A DNA stretch of 64,000 bases from Histomonas meleagridis (GCA_020186115.1 WSYJ01000075.1:682001-746000), one strand, 5' to 3'. Counted from the stretch's first letter, positions 42,799 through 53,322 are shown. The notes: generated by a model not told the origin, from the letters alone. A program made the numbers and translations.

Positions 42799-44457
42799 TT
42801 AAAAATCCAGTTCACCCGAATCTATTGCGTATTGTTGAATTATCTGTACAATACTCTCTGCATCCGGTTCATCTGCCAAGATCCCAATAATTTCTGGCAA
42901 TTTTTCAGCTCCTTCCTTTTTAGCCAAAATATCTCTAAAAGTACCAACTGCTGCTGCAATCATTCCTTCTTTGAGCTCAGGGCTCATATCATATTTCGAC
43001 AGCACATCATAAGCTCTCATTGCGTAATAAAACTGTCCCGATTGATAACAATCAGCAGCGATAATATTGAGCAAAGCCTTTGATTCATCTGTAGTTGTTG
43101 CATCCAAATAAAGTTTCCATGCGTCATCAGCTTTGTTATTTTTGATGAAGCATTTACAGAGCCATTGTATATAATAAATCTCTTTCGTATATTGCGGAGA
43201 TTTCACTGATAAAAAATATTTTTCAGCTTCAGAATATTTGGATAAAGCTGCAAGTGTCATAGCTTTATTATAATTATATTCATCTTCATCACTTTCATAT
43301 TCTTCGATAGTGTTAAGAACTTTAAGTGCATCTGAATATTGTCCATTAATAAATTTGCTGCTTGCAAGTGCTTCTCTTCCAAGAATTGTATCTTTAACTT
43401 CTTTCATATTGCCGATTTTGGAGAAAAGATTTTTTGCTTCTTCAATCGATGTTAAATCTGATTGTAATTGTCCAATTGATAATAGTACTGATGCTTTAAG
43501 TATAGATTCATTAAGCTGAATCGGATTATAATCTTTTAGTAACGAATACGCTTCTAATGATTCATTCGATCGCATATGAAGAATCGCTAAGTTATACCGA
43601 GCTTCATTAAGTATTGGTACAAGTTTTGGGAGTATCGTAAACCCATCTTCGCCATTTTGAAAGATGCATAAGTTATGTGTAACAATACTATCAACGAAAT
43701 CATATGATGAACTAGAAAACTTACGGATTTGAAGAAGTTGTGATTGCGCTATCTCAGAATCAAATAATTTGAGATAATCACATGATTTAAGGTTAAGTGC
43801 TATTGCAGAATCAGAGTTATCGCTTAGATATGTGTCAACTGATTCATTAGATTCTTCATATTGATCTAGCTTAAATTGACACATGGCAATGTATACATGA
43901 AGAGCTAGAAAATCGGGATGTTGGAGTAAAAGTCGTTGATAAATTTCAATGGATTCTTGATAATGAGATCGCATATAATGAACGGCTGCAAGCGAAAGCT
44001 GGTTCTCAAGTGTAGCGCCAAGTTGCGATTGTACTTTGAAAAATTCTTGCTCATCATTGGTTTGATGTGCAATGTGAAATAATAGACGGGTGCGAAAGTC
44101 GCATTGTGGTCCAAGAAATGCATAATGACGGGATTCATCAAAGTCTTTGTTATAAAAATGGCATGATGCTATATAAAGATTAAGAATTGTATTTTTTGGA
44201 TCTTCTTTAAGTAATTTTTCATAAACTTCTATAGCATCAGAATATTGTCCTTGATGAAACAAACAATAGCCAAGCCAAAGGCTTTTTTCTTTTGTTAAAG
44301 GTTGTTTTAATTCTTCATTTATAAAATTGATAAATGTTGAAGCGCCTTTGTAATCACGTGCATCAATAAATTTTTGAATCATTTCATCATTACTTTCGAT
44401 AACGCCTTTTGTTTCATTTTTTATTTTGTTAGACTTTTTTTTCGCTCCAACAATCAT
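42799..44457 (-). CDS. IFT56/TTC26 (DYF-13) intraflagellar transport protein
   Basis: 552 residues made of TPR units. Diagnostic segments: FIDARDYKGASTFINF, LWLGYCLFHQGQYSDAIEVY, RLLFHIAHQTNDEQEFF, NQLSLAAVHYMRSHYQESIE and IYQRLLLQHPDFLALHVYIA, SDSAIALNLKSCDYLKLFDS. These follow human TTC26 (WIGYCAFHLGDYKRALEEY, LLFHLAHKFNDEK, DQLSLASIHYMRSHYQEAID) in order. IFT56 is part of IFT-B and is needed to move certain motility proteins into the flagellum. Length agrees with the family (about 550). ATG 44457, with TTAACGTA nine bases upstream. Confidence 0.95.
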   Translation of the reverse strand: MIVGAKKKSNKIKNETKGVIESNDEMIQKFIDARDYKGASTFINFINEELKQPLTKEKSLWLGYCLFHQGQYSDAIEVYEKLLKEDPKNTILNLYIASCHFYNKDFDESRHYAFLGPQCDFRTRLLFHIAHQTNDEQEFFKVQSQLGATLENQLSLAAVHYMRSHYQESIEIYQRLLLQHPDFLALHVYIAMCQFKLDQYEESNESVDTYLSDNSDSAIALNLKSCDYLKLFDSEIAQSQLLQIRKFSSSSYDFVDSIVTHNLCIFQNGEDGFTILPKLVPILNEARYNLAILHMRSNESLEAYSLLKDYNPIQLNESILKASVLLSIGQLQSDLTSIEEAKNLFSKIGNMKEVKDTILGREALASSKFINGQYSDALKVLNTIEEYESDEDEYNYNKAMTLAALSKYSEAEKYFLSVKSPQYTKEIYYIQWLCKCFIKNNKADDAWKLYLDATTTDESKALLNIIAADCYQSGQFYYAMRAYDVLSKYDMSPELKEGMIAAAVGTFRDILAKKEGAEKLPEIIGILADEPDAESIVQIIQQYAIDSGELDF

Positions 44458-44466
44458 GAAAATTAT

Positions 44467-44473
44467 ACGTTAA
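44467..44473. promoter_or_regulatory. ACGTTAA motif before IFT56
   Basis: On the gene's strand it reads TTAACGT and ends 9 nt before the ATG. A divergent coiled-coil gene begins about 90 bp away on the other side. Confidence 0.45.
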
Positions 44474-44548
44474 GATTGATGAATTGACTATGTTTGCTTG
44501 TTTATATAAGAAAAGTGCCAATGGACGTTTAATTTCAAATTTCGGCTT

Positions 44549-45487
44549 GTGAAAGAAACAAAAAAGGTAAAATTAAAAAGAGACAATGCTAAAGAACTTG
44601 GTCAAATCAATGTCTCATTAAAAAAGAAGGTTCGTGATGCAGAAGCTCAAATTGATGAGCTCAAAAAACAAAATGAAATTTTAACTAATAAAATTAACCA
44701 ACCAAATGAATCAAAAGCAGAAACGATCAAATACTTAAATGATCAAGTGAATACTATTAAAGAACAACAAAAAATATATTCAGAAAAAACAGAAACAATG
44801 AACCAAAAAATTAATGATTTAAACCAAAAGATTTCAGTTCTTGAAGAGAACAGAAGAACTCTCATTGCAAAAAGAACCGAACATGAAATGCGTCGTCGAA
44901 AACTTTCCGAAACTACACAAAAACTTCATAATCAAAGAAAACAAATCCAAAATATTATTAGTAATTTACTTAACACAGATAAAAAGCAAACGCAACTTGA
45001 TGTATATGAATGGAAAAAGAAAAGTGTTTCGATTTCACATGAAATCAAAGAAATGGAATCCAAATTAAAAAATATTGAAGCCAAATCACAAAAAATTCAT
45101 CAAAATATTTCTGACCTAAATCAAAGAAAAGAAAAGCTTCAGGTTATTATTGATAAATGGAAAGGAAAGTTAGAACATAAAATCACTCCATCTGAGTCTT
45201 TATCAGAGCTACTCAAAAGTTATGAAAAAACTTTAGCGGAAAACAAAGGAGCTCAAACAAAGGAGCTAGAAATCGAGCTCAAAGAAAAAATTGAAGCAAA
45301 TAAGATGTTAGAAGAAAAAATAGCCAAACAAAAAAAGAGCAATCTCCAAAGAATACGCAAGACACAACAGTTTTTGGCTGAAATAAAAAATCAAAATTTG
45401 ATAGCATATGAAAAAACAAACATCGAAGAGCAAAACTTATTGAACCAAACCAACGAAATTCAAAAAAAGCAACAAATGTCATCATGA
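44549..45487 (+). CDS. Coiled-coil protein of unknown function, start unresolved
   Basis: The open frame encodes about 312 residues, almost entirely heptad-type coiled coil (RDAEAQIDELKKQNEILTNK, KTETMNQKINDLNQKISVLE). No globular domain or family signature is seen. No ATG occurs at the 5-prime end: the frame is open from 44510, and the most plausible start position, GTG 44549, follows ACGTTTAA by 16 nt. The first in-frame ATG is 83 codons in (44798). So an upstream exon, a lost start or non-AUG initiation must be considered. It shares a short divergent promoter with IFT56, which hints at a flagellar role but does not prove one. Confidence 0.6.
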   Translation: MKETKKVKLKRDNAKELGQINVSLKKKVRDAEAQIDELKKQNEILTNKINQPNESKAETIKYLNDQVNTIKEQQKIYSEKTETMNQKINDLNQKISVLEENRRTLIAKRTEHEMRRRKLSETTQKLHNQRKQIQNIISNLLNTDKKQTQLDVYEWKKKSVSISHEIKEMESKLKNIEAKSQKIHQNISDLNQRKEKLQVIIDKWKGKLEHKITPSESLSELLKSYEKTLAENKGAQTKELEIELKEKIEANKMLEEKIAKQKKSNLQRIRKTQQFLAEIKNQNLIAYEKTNIEEQNLLNQTNEIQKKQQMSS

Positions 45488-45844
45488 ATTGAGTGCTTTT
45501 ACGAATAGTCAGTACATGCAAAAGTGACAATACAAAATATGTTTTGCTAAGCTTTTTATTCCCTTTTTCATTTTTTGGAAAAATTAAGAACTCTATTAAT
45601 AGGACCAAGAATAGAAATACTTTCTTCTTTAAATAAAATTATAATTTGCGTTAATCAATTAATTTTTTTTTTCCTCTTAAGCATATTTTGATTTTTTACT
45701 GTTTACTAGAAAGTGGGTTCTTTTCACTATTTTGATTTCTTCTCTGTGTTGCAAAATCCAAATTTAGAATAATGGGAAATTAACCTTTTTATCTCGTTCA
45801 AATTTCAATGATTTACATGTGTTGTCACTTTTGGATTCCTGAGA
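45488..45844. other. Intergenic spacer before CK2 beta
   Basis: AAAAGTGAC at 45520-45528 and the initiator-like TCACTTTT at 45825. No gene. Confidence 0.5.
45825..45829 (+). promoter_or_regulatory. Initiator-like TCACT of CK2 beta gene
   Basis: GTTGTCACTTTTGG: matches TCA-Y-W with the A 18 nt before the ATG at 45845. Confidence 0.5.
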
Positions 45845-46447
45845 ATGGAACTAAACTGGGTCAAAAACTTCCTTTCCTTTCCATCTTCATATGTTTTTGT
45901 AGATGTAGAGGTTGCATTTTTGAAGGAATTCCTGGAAAATTTTACAACAGCAAATTCTCTTATAACGGATCTTGAAGAAGCAAAAAATTTAATATTAACT
46001 TCAACAGAAGAAGAGGTACAATCAGCACCCCAGCCTATCCAATTCCAAGCTGAAATCCTCTATGGACTTGCACATGCCAAATATTTACATACACCTGAAG
46101 GTCAAGAGAAAATGATTTCAAAACAAAAAAATAAAATTTTCATGCATTGCCCACGCCTCTCTTGCGAACGTACCATTTGTTTTCCGTGCGGTGTATCAGA
46201 CATACCACAAGAATTAACGATCAAAATGTATTGTCCTAATTGTCATGAAATATATAATGTCTCAGATGAATTAATTTCTAAAATAGATGGAGCATACTTT
46301 GGCTTGAATTGGCTTGAAAGCGTTTGTCAATCACATCCCGAACTTCGGCTAAGCAATCAGACACAAGAATATGTTCCAAGGATTTATGGATTTAGAATAT
46401 ATCAGCCGCCTGAGGCACCACTAGAAGAGAAACAAATAAACGAATAA
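45845..46447 (+). CDS. Casein kinase 2 regulatory (beta) subunit
   Basis: 200 residues. N-lobe: NWVKNFLSFPSSYVFVDVEV. The middle LYGLAHAKYLHTPEGQEKMI matches LYGLIHARYILT of CK2 beta. Zinc site: CPRLSC and YCPNCHEIY, i.e. C-x4-C and C-x2-C as in the family, with GVSDIP between. IDGAYFGLNW is the conserved dimer-region motif. CK2 beta forms the dimeric core that binds two catalytic CK2 alpha subunits. The acidic loop of animal CK2 beta is poorly kept. Stop TAAAAG. Confidence 0.95.
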   Translation: MELNWVKNFLSFPSSYVFVDVEVAFLKEFLENFTTANSLITDLEEAKNLILTSTEEEVQSAPQPIQFQAEILYGLAHAKYLHTPEGQEKMISKQKNKIFMHCPRLSCERTICFPCGVSDIPQELTIKMYCPNCHEIYNVSDELISKIDGAYFGLNWLESVCQSHPELRLSNQTQEYVPRIYGFRIYQPPEAPLEEKQINE

Positions 46448-47296
46448 AAGTTATTTATATTAATTTTATGGAAAATATTTGGATCACTTATTAATTAACT
46501 TATGAGTTATAAAACTGTAAATTATAATTTATAATTTCCCTACAAATAATTTTTTTGATAATAATATAGATAATAATTATTCTAATTATAATAGTTTAAT
46601 AATTATATTAAACTAGAAGTGGGTTAATAATGTTATGTTTCAGAAGAATATTTGGAAATTATTCTGAAACATTGAACACATCACTTATGAAAGCATCTAA
46701 TAATGGTAATCTAGAAATAGTTAAATTACTTCTTGAACATGAAGGAGTTGTTATTACAGGTTACGATCTATGTTTATTATATAATGGGTTTAACCGTTTT
46801 AAATAAAAAGTGATATAACCTCAAATGAAACAAAAATATATTATTTAATAAACAATATTTTTTAAAATTAATCGAATAATTTATTATGAAAATAGCTTTT
46901 TAATTTTATAATATTATATTCAAAATTTGAAGAGGAAATCAAAAAATTAGAGAAATTAATTATTTATTTTTGGAGCTTCTACCTTCTTGCGATATTGATA
47001 TGAATTAATTTCCAGATATTGACTTCAATCATCGAATCATTTATTATGATATTTTGTTTTCTTTATTTTTGATTTTGTGTGTAATCTGTAGTTAGAATAT
47101 TTATGTTTTCCAAATACAAAATATTATTTTATTAATTATTGTTTACTCGAAGTTAATAAAATAGAATGTAAATTATATCATTAATTAATATTAAAAAAGT
47201 TAGTTAGAGCTTCGCTCAAAAAGTTGTATCACTTGTTGAATATTTTTTTGTACTGGCAATTGTATTTTCTCACAAATATTTTGGACATTTTTATTG
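46448..47296. other. Intergenic region with a stranded ankyrin core
   Basis: AT-rich. Contains the ankyrin relic at 46640-46800, described separately. Nothing else recognised. Confidence 0.5.
46640..46800 (+). pseudogene. Orphan ankyrin core with linker edges
   Basis: AATATTTGGAAATTATTCTG then ACATTGAACACATCACTT, the same 3-prime linker edge as in genes A and C, is followed by one core: TSLMKASNNGNLEIVKLLLE then HEGVVITGYDLCLLYN. No N-terminal gene is attached. It carries the conserved linker boundary outside a gene, probably as a leftover of a deleted paralogue. Confidence 0.7.
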
Positions 47297-49768
47297 ATGG
47301 AACTTTCGAAATCATTAGAATCAATTGTCTTTAATCTCAACGAAAAAAATTTCGAAACATCAGTCCAAGAAACAATTAATTTATTTGTAGATAGGCTACC
47401 ATATACATTTAACTATCTTGTTTCTAGACTTATTTATTCAGCTTTTGTATCTCAATCAAATAATGAAAATATATATATTAAATATTTATTAACTTTGAAA
47501 GAAAAAGAAGATGAAAAAGATAAAAACAAAAGTGAAACTGAAGCTAATCTTGTTCAAATCTTTTGTGAATATTTACTGAAAATAGAAAAGCAAGAATCAT
47601 ATTTCCTTCTTGAAAAGATGATCGAAGAAAAAATACTTGAACCATCTTCAGTGATGAACATGAACACATTATATTTTTCTCAATATAAAACAAAAGAAGA
47701 AATAAACAAACTAAGGAACAAATATCCAAAACCGCAATTCTTTGAAGAATTTATTTCAGCACTTGATGAATTATCAAAAGATGATTGGAAGCTTCATATG
47801 CAATATGTAAAAGAAGGAGTTAATCCATTAGAAATTGCAAAAGTACTTCGAAATGATGATTTAGAAAAGCTTCAAGAAATATCATCAAATAATGAATTTG
47901 ACTTTAATCAAATAATTGAGTCATCACTTTATGAAAGATGTTCATTTATTAATACTAAAAATGTTTCGTTGATTGATTATGTAGCATTTTTTGGTTCGAT
48001 TAAATGTTTTAAATTTTTATTATTAAATAATTCGAATATTAAAAATACATCTAAATATGCAATCGCAGGTGGAAACTTAGAAATTATTCATTTATGTGAA
48101 CAAAATAATTCATCATTTACAGAAGCATATGAAACAGCAATAGAATTTCATCAAAATGAAATTTTTCATTATCTTTATGAAAATAAAACTGGGAAAATTT
48201 CTAATGACAGAAAAAATTCATCTCCAATTTTTTCTTTCACAAAATCGAATTCCAATATCGAAAATCAAGATAATTGCAATTTAAGTGAAGAAAATTTAAT
48301 ATATCTTGGGAAAAAATGTATAGAATTTAATAATTATGAAATCTTCATGTTTTTAGAAAAAGAAGGAATGAAAATAAATAATGAAATTATAGAAGAAATA
48401 GCATCAAAAGGAAATACATTCATAATAGAAAGTGATATAGAAAGTCAACAAATTCCAAAAACAATTTTACCATACTCAGTTAAATCAGGAAATATAGAAA
48501 TAGTCAAATTACTTTTGGATAAAGGAATTGATGTTAATGCAAGAGATATTCATTTGAATAATTTGAAATATGTTATAATAATTTAAAATATGTTTTAATA
48601 ATTTGAAACAGTACTTCATATAGCAGTTAGAAATAATAATATAGAAATAGTAAAATTACTTTTAGATAAAGAAGGAATTGATGTTAATGCAAAAAATATT
48701 CATTTTGATAATTTTATATATGTTTTAATAATTTTATATATGTTTTAATAATTTTATATATGTTTTAATAATTTGAAACAGCACTTCATATAGCAGTTAA
48801 AAATAATAATATAGAAATAGTAAAATTACTTTTAGATAAAGAAGGAATTGATGTTAATGCAAAAGATATTTTGAATAATTTTATATATGTTTTAATAATT
48901 TGGAATATGTTTTAATAATTTGGAATATGTTTTAATAATTCGAAACAGCACTTCATATAGCAGTTAAAAATAATAATATAGAAATAGTCAAATTACTTTT
49001 GGATAAAGGAATTGATGTTAATGCAAAAAATATTCATTTGAATAATTTGAAATATGTTATAATAATTTAAAATATGTTTTAATAATTTGAAACAGCACTT
49101 CATATAGCAGTTAGAAATAATAATATAGAAATAGTAAAATTACTTTTAGATAAAGAAGGAATTGATGTTAATGCAAAAACTATTTATATGAATAATTTGT
49201 AATATGTTTTAATAATTTTATATATGTTTTAATAATTTGATATATGTTTTAATAATTTTATATATGTTTTAATAATTTGAAACAGCAATTCATATAGCAG
49301 TTAGAAATAATAATATAGAAATAGTAAAATTACTTTTAGATAAAGAAGGAATTGATGTTAATGCAAAAAATATTCATTTGAATAATTTTATATATGTTTT
49401 AATAATTTTATATATGTTTTAATAATTTGGAATATGTTTTAATAATTTTGGATATGTTTTAATAATTTTGGATATGTTTTAATAATTTTATATATGTTTT
49501 AATAATTTGAAACAGCAATTCATATAGCAGTTAGAAATAATAATATAGAAATAGTAAAATTACTTTTAGATAAAGAAGGAATTGATGTTAATGCAAAAAA
49601 TATTCATTTGAATAATTTTATATATGTTTTAATAATTTTATATATGTTTTAATAATTTGGAATATGTTTTAATAATTTGAAACAGCACTTCATATAGCAG
49701 TTAGAAATAATAATATAGAAATAGTAAATTTACTTCGGAACAAAAATTCTAATTGTATTCTTTTATGA
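47297..49768 (+). CDS. Ankyrin gene D: DUF3447-type protein with seven ankyrin cores in a minisatellite array
   Basis: The N-terminal 430 codons (47297-48586) are open and unbroken, making this the best preserved copy: FNLNEKNFETSVQETINLF, DELSKDDWKLHMQYVKEGVN, YERCSFINTKNVSLIDYVAF, and an in-frame ankyrin ending GIDVNARDIHLNNL. Then cores start at 48608, 48778, 48945, 49092, 49282, 49512 and 49682, spaced 170, 167, 147, 190, 230 and 170 nt. Cores are almost identical to those of gene B 26 kb away. The odd spacings (167, 147) come from 3-nt deletions in the coding part: one codon lost from NIHLNN, another from DKEGID. The last core ends VNLLRNKNSNCILL at TGA 49766-49768. N-terminal integrity favours a working gene whose linkers are not translated. 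Confidence 0.65.
48700..49680 (+). repeat. Second 20-bp minisatellite/ankyrin-core array
   Basis: Same 20-bp unit as at 21140-22817 (ATATATGTTTTAATAATTTT and variants), again placed only between ankyrin cores, with the last unit running into GAAACAGCA. Copy number per linker ranges from about one to five. Confidence 0.9.
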
Positions 49769-49774
49769 TTAGAA

Positions 49775-50040
49775 TACATTTGATTATCTGAAGAAATATT
49801 AATAATTTGAAGACTTCCACATGAACTAAAAGTATGTGGTGATATTAATGTAACACTAGAATTGTTACGTTATTCAAGGAATAACAATTGTTTCCAAGTT
49901 TTATTTAAATGTAACATTTACCTATATTAGCAATCATATCTTGTATGCTCATTAATTTATCTCATATTGAAGCAGATCTATTTGCTAAAGATTTTGAAGA
50001 AAACAATTTAATGTTATTATTGTATTTGCTAATGATAATC
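49775..50040. pseudogene. Scrambled BspA-like relics on both strands
   Basis: Reverse reading of 49775-49870 gives VTLISPHTFSSCGSLQIINI, a BspA LRR_5 unit. Forward reading of about 49960-50025 gives HIEADLFAKDFEENNLM, matching the cytoplasmic tail VEEDPFAKDFEEENI of the gene at 3509-5872. These are short fragments in opposite orientation. Confidence 0.65.
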
Positions 50041-50142
50041 ATATTATATATAATAGAAGAAAACATATGATTTACCAAACAACAAAAAGGTTTATTAAAT
50101 TAATAAACAAATTAAAATATTTTGTTCTTAAAATATGTTTAC

Positions 50143-50520
50143 TTATATCTGACTGATAAATTTTTCTTCTTTGAAATCGTCTGCAAATGGATCTTCTTCA
50201 ATATTTGAATTATTAATACCAACTGAAAATGTATTATCTATTTCATTAATTTTATTATTATTTTCATCTGAAACATTCATTTCTTCTTCATTTTGTTTTC
50301 GCTTCTTATTTTGATATTTAATCATAAATATTTTTATTATTATTATAAATGCAATAATTATTACAATTACAATAACAATTATAATGATAATTAATGTATT
50401 ATTATCATCAGTGTTTATTATTACATCGATATAAGAAATATAAAAGAAATTCGAATAATAAGTAAAATATTATAAATAATATATAAAATCGAAACAAATA
50501 TATTTAGTTTCAGATTCAAT
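50143..50520 (-). pseudogene. C-terminal relic of a BspA-like membrane protein
   Basis: Reverse frame: YYSNFFYISYIDVIIN, then an Ile/Val-rich membrane helix, then IKYQNKKRKQNEEEMN and the tail IEEDPFADDFKEEKFISQI to a stop at 50143. This aligns with the last 120 residues of the gene at 688-1980. A TAA near 50470 interrupts the stalk end (IYYL then YFTYYS). No LRR region remains upstream. Confidence 0.8.
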
Positions 50521-50577
50521 GAAAGTAATTGAATAAAATTTTAAGAAAGTATAATGATAAACTGATAAAGTTTCGAA

Positions 50578-50652
50578 ACAGCTATTGAATTAGTTAAACG
50601 GTTGGGTTTCAGAGAAATAAAACAATTACTTAGTGAAAAAGGTGCCATTTAA
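50578..50652 (+). pseudogene. Stranded terminal ankyrin core
   Basis: GTTTCGAAACAGCTATTGAA starts a core reading TAIELVKRLGFREIKQLLSE then KGAI and stop TAA. It has the form of the last unit of an ankyrin gene and keeps the linker edge TTTCGAAACAGC. Confidence 0.7.
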
Positions 50653-50740
50653 TTTAGACTTTGGTAAGTGTTCTACTAATTTATTGATAAATCGAGAGAA
50701 AACATAATATTTAATCAGAAGTTCTGATTCAGAACTGGTG

Positions 50741-50853
50741 ACTAAAGTGGTTGCAGAAAGGTTTCTCAACGATAGAATCAAATGAATGAAAAATCATCGG
50801 ATTCATATTCAAAAACTGAAGTGTTTGGGAAACCTTTCTGCAACCACTTTAGT
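50741..50853. mobile_element. 113-bp element with perfect 25-bp inverted repeats
   Basis: Arms 50741-50765 (beginning ACTAAAGTGGTTGCAGAAAG) and 50829-50853 are exact reverse complements. The internal sequence (about 50768-50818) is almost identical to the reverse of 8545-8615 inside the larger inverted-repeat element at 8022-8742. It is therefore a short member of the same family, with different ends. No target duplication is seen. Confidence 0.75.
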
Positions 50854-50935
50854 ACGTTTATCTTCCTAAGATTTCAACAAAAACAACTCTTAATTGAAAG
50901 ATGATGTGACTCCAAAATAGGTAATTAAGCTTATA

Positions 50936-51288
50936 CTATATAATCTACCGTGAAAAACATGTAGACCAACAACAAAGTTTTAGATAAATCATACATTTTT
51001 ATATATTTTGTTAGCAAATTGAAATTTTAACATATATTCAGTTCCAAAAATATGAATTAATTAAAATATTTAAAAAAAAATCGAGAAAAAAGATTTCTTC
51101 ATGTTAACGTTCTCCTTAGTGAAGTGAGTGAAAATTTGAATATTGTGAAAACTACAGACTAGTTTGTATTAAATCAAAAAAAATTTATTAAATGTATATT
51201 ACTAAATATGTTCTCTGAATAATGCTACAGTGTAGACGTGGGTTATATTAAGGTGTCGATCTTCAGGTTTTTCACGGCAGTCTATATA
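50936..51288. mobile_element. Possible 0.35-kb element with imperfect inverted repeats
   Basis: CTACCGTGAAAAACATGTAG near 50946 and, in reverse from about 51285, ACTGCCGTGAAAAACCTGAA then GATCGACA. About 28 bases match at roughly 75 percent. The right end abuts the stop of the broken gene at 51290. No coding content. TA-rich flanks prevent defining a target duplication. Confidence 0.5.
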
Positions 51289-51659
51289 TTTAAGTTATGA
51301 ATAAAATATAATAATCAGAATCTTGTTGATATTTTTCAATAACAAAGTCAAGTAATGATTTCTCTTTTTTAAATTTAAGTTTATCACAACTTAAAATTAA
51401 CTTTAATTGTGGTAACGAAAAATATTGTTCTTTAATTTCTTCAAAATGAATTGCACAATATTCTATTTCTTTATCAATATTAGCATTCGCTTTCATTTTA
51501 TTATTTATAAAATTTATTAAATTATCATTATTAATTTCTAGTGGTAATAATTCTATAAGTTCTGGATTTTTAAGCTCAGCAAAACATTTATAAGAGGATC
51601 TTTAACATCATTAAGATTAACACTTTGTCCATGAATTAAATTTTCTAATTTATATATTA

Positions 51660-53322
51660 GTCAAAAACCTATACAACATACTAAAACATGGACAGCACTT
51701 TTGTTTACACCAAAATACGTTTAAATAGCAATTTTTTCATTTTTTTTTGCCAAATGAGCCCCAAAGAAAAGCCCCAATTCACTGAAAATCAGTTAGAACA
51801 TGCTTTATCGACAAAATTTTATAATTCTGATGTCAGATGCATCTTACGAAATTATCGAATGCAGATAAATGCGAAATCTAGAATGAAGCAAGCAATCGCA
51901 ATTTATACAATAATCAAAGATTCTGATGTTATTACAACGACAAAGAGCAAAATTGCTTCAATTTTTAAGTCGATAGGGGAAATTTTAGTCGTGCACTTAA
52001 TAAAAAAGCGAAAACTTTAAATGGAAGACCAACCCTTTTACCTAATGAATATGAAGAAGAATTATTATTATATATATACTTAAGAGCTGAATGTCACAAA
52101 CCATGCACAAAAAAGATATTCGTAATTATATTTTTGAACGATTAAATATTACTGTTTCTCCATCCTGGTATCATAATTTTATTAAAAGATATCCAAATAA
52201 AATTGTTAAGACGACAGCCTATCGACAGGAAAAAGATCGAATTAATTTATCAAGGAGTTCTTGTTTAAAACTTATTTCCAATTTCAAAAAAATATGTAAG
52301 CGGTTTGCCGACAGAATCGATTTTTAATCTAAATGAAGTTGGTCAACAGGAATGTGCCAATAGAAAAACAAAAAAGGTGATTGTCCCTTCATTATTGAAA
52401 AATGCCAGAATTGAATATTGTACGAATAGAACAGAAAAAAAAATCTCATTAATTACGACTATTTCTATTCCTGGTGATGTATTAACACCATTGATAATAA
52501 TGTCAAGAAAGACTCTTGAAAATGAAGTTTTGCAATCAGGAATCCGCATCGGAGAGGATATTATCATACGTTATCAAGAATCAGCTTATGCCTCGATGGA
52601 AATCATTTCAGAACATATTAATGATGTTTTTCTTGTTTACATACAAAATTTAAGAAATGATTTAAAATTTAGGGACAAACCAGCTGTTCTTATTTGTGAC
52701 AATTGTGCATCGCATTTCGATAATGCAGTGGTTAGGAAATTAACTCAAAACAATGTACGATTGGTTACTATTCCTCCACATTCTTCACATTTATTTCAAC
52801 CACTTGATTTAGTAACATTTGGAGTCTATAAAAATGAAATTCGTTCTACAACTTCAAAATATGAAAATGGTACCCAACTTGATCGAATTGCTCGTGTTCT
52901 CTCAGCTATTGAACGTGCAACGACTTCAGAGAACAATCGAAATGCTTTTTATCGTGCTGGCTTAGAAATTGATACCTCAAATGATCCACATACAGTGGTA
53001 ATTTATGAAAATAAACTCAAGCAAAAAATCGAAGAAAATTGCTTGATTGATTCACCAATATCACCAAGTACAAAAACATTTGGATTCATCAATAAAAAAT
53101 AATTAATTATTTTTTTTAAAACTTAATTTTTAAAATATACACTTGATTCTAATAAATTTGACTTGATATATCATTTTAATTATATATTTATAATATATAT
53201 TTTATTTAATTATTTAATAATTTCAAGGATGTAATGAGATATTTTTATTTCATTAAATAAATTTCCTTAACGGTCGCCAAATAGTGTTGTCAAGGTTTTG
53301 ATATGTTGACTAGGTTTTTGAC
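51660..53322 (+). mobile_element. Pogo-like (Tc1/mariner superfamily) DNA transposon, TA-flanked
   Basis: 1663 bp. Left end GTCAAAAACCTATACAACAT and right end (reverse) GTCAAAAACCTAGTCAACAT begin inverted repeats that extend about 43 bases with scattered mismatches. Each end is flanked by TA (51658-51659 and 53323-53324), the target duplication used by this superfamily. It carries one broken transposase gene. It is inserted in the BTB-like pseudogene. Confidence 0.88.
51754..53102 (+). pseudogene. Pogo/DDE_1-type transposase, frameshifted
   Basis: Reads in at least three frames. First part: PKEKPQFTENQLEHALSTKF with a helix-turn-helix-like stretch. Second: RPTLLPNEYEEELLLYIYLR and DIRNYIFERLNITVSPSWYH, a CENP-B-type DNA-binding region. 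Third (52305-53102): the catalytic domain with FNLNEVG, LICDNCASHF and PPHSSHLFQPLDLVTFGVYK. The second and third acidic positions (ICDN, QPLD) are intact. The first, normally D in FNxDE, is N here. Frame changes lie near 51975, 52100 and 52300. The element cannot move by itself. Confidence 0.88.
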
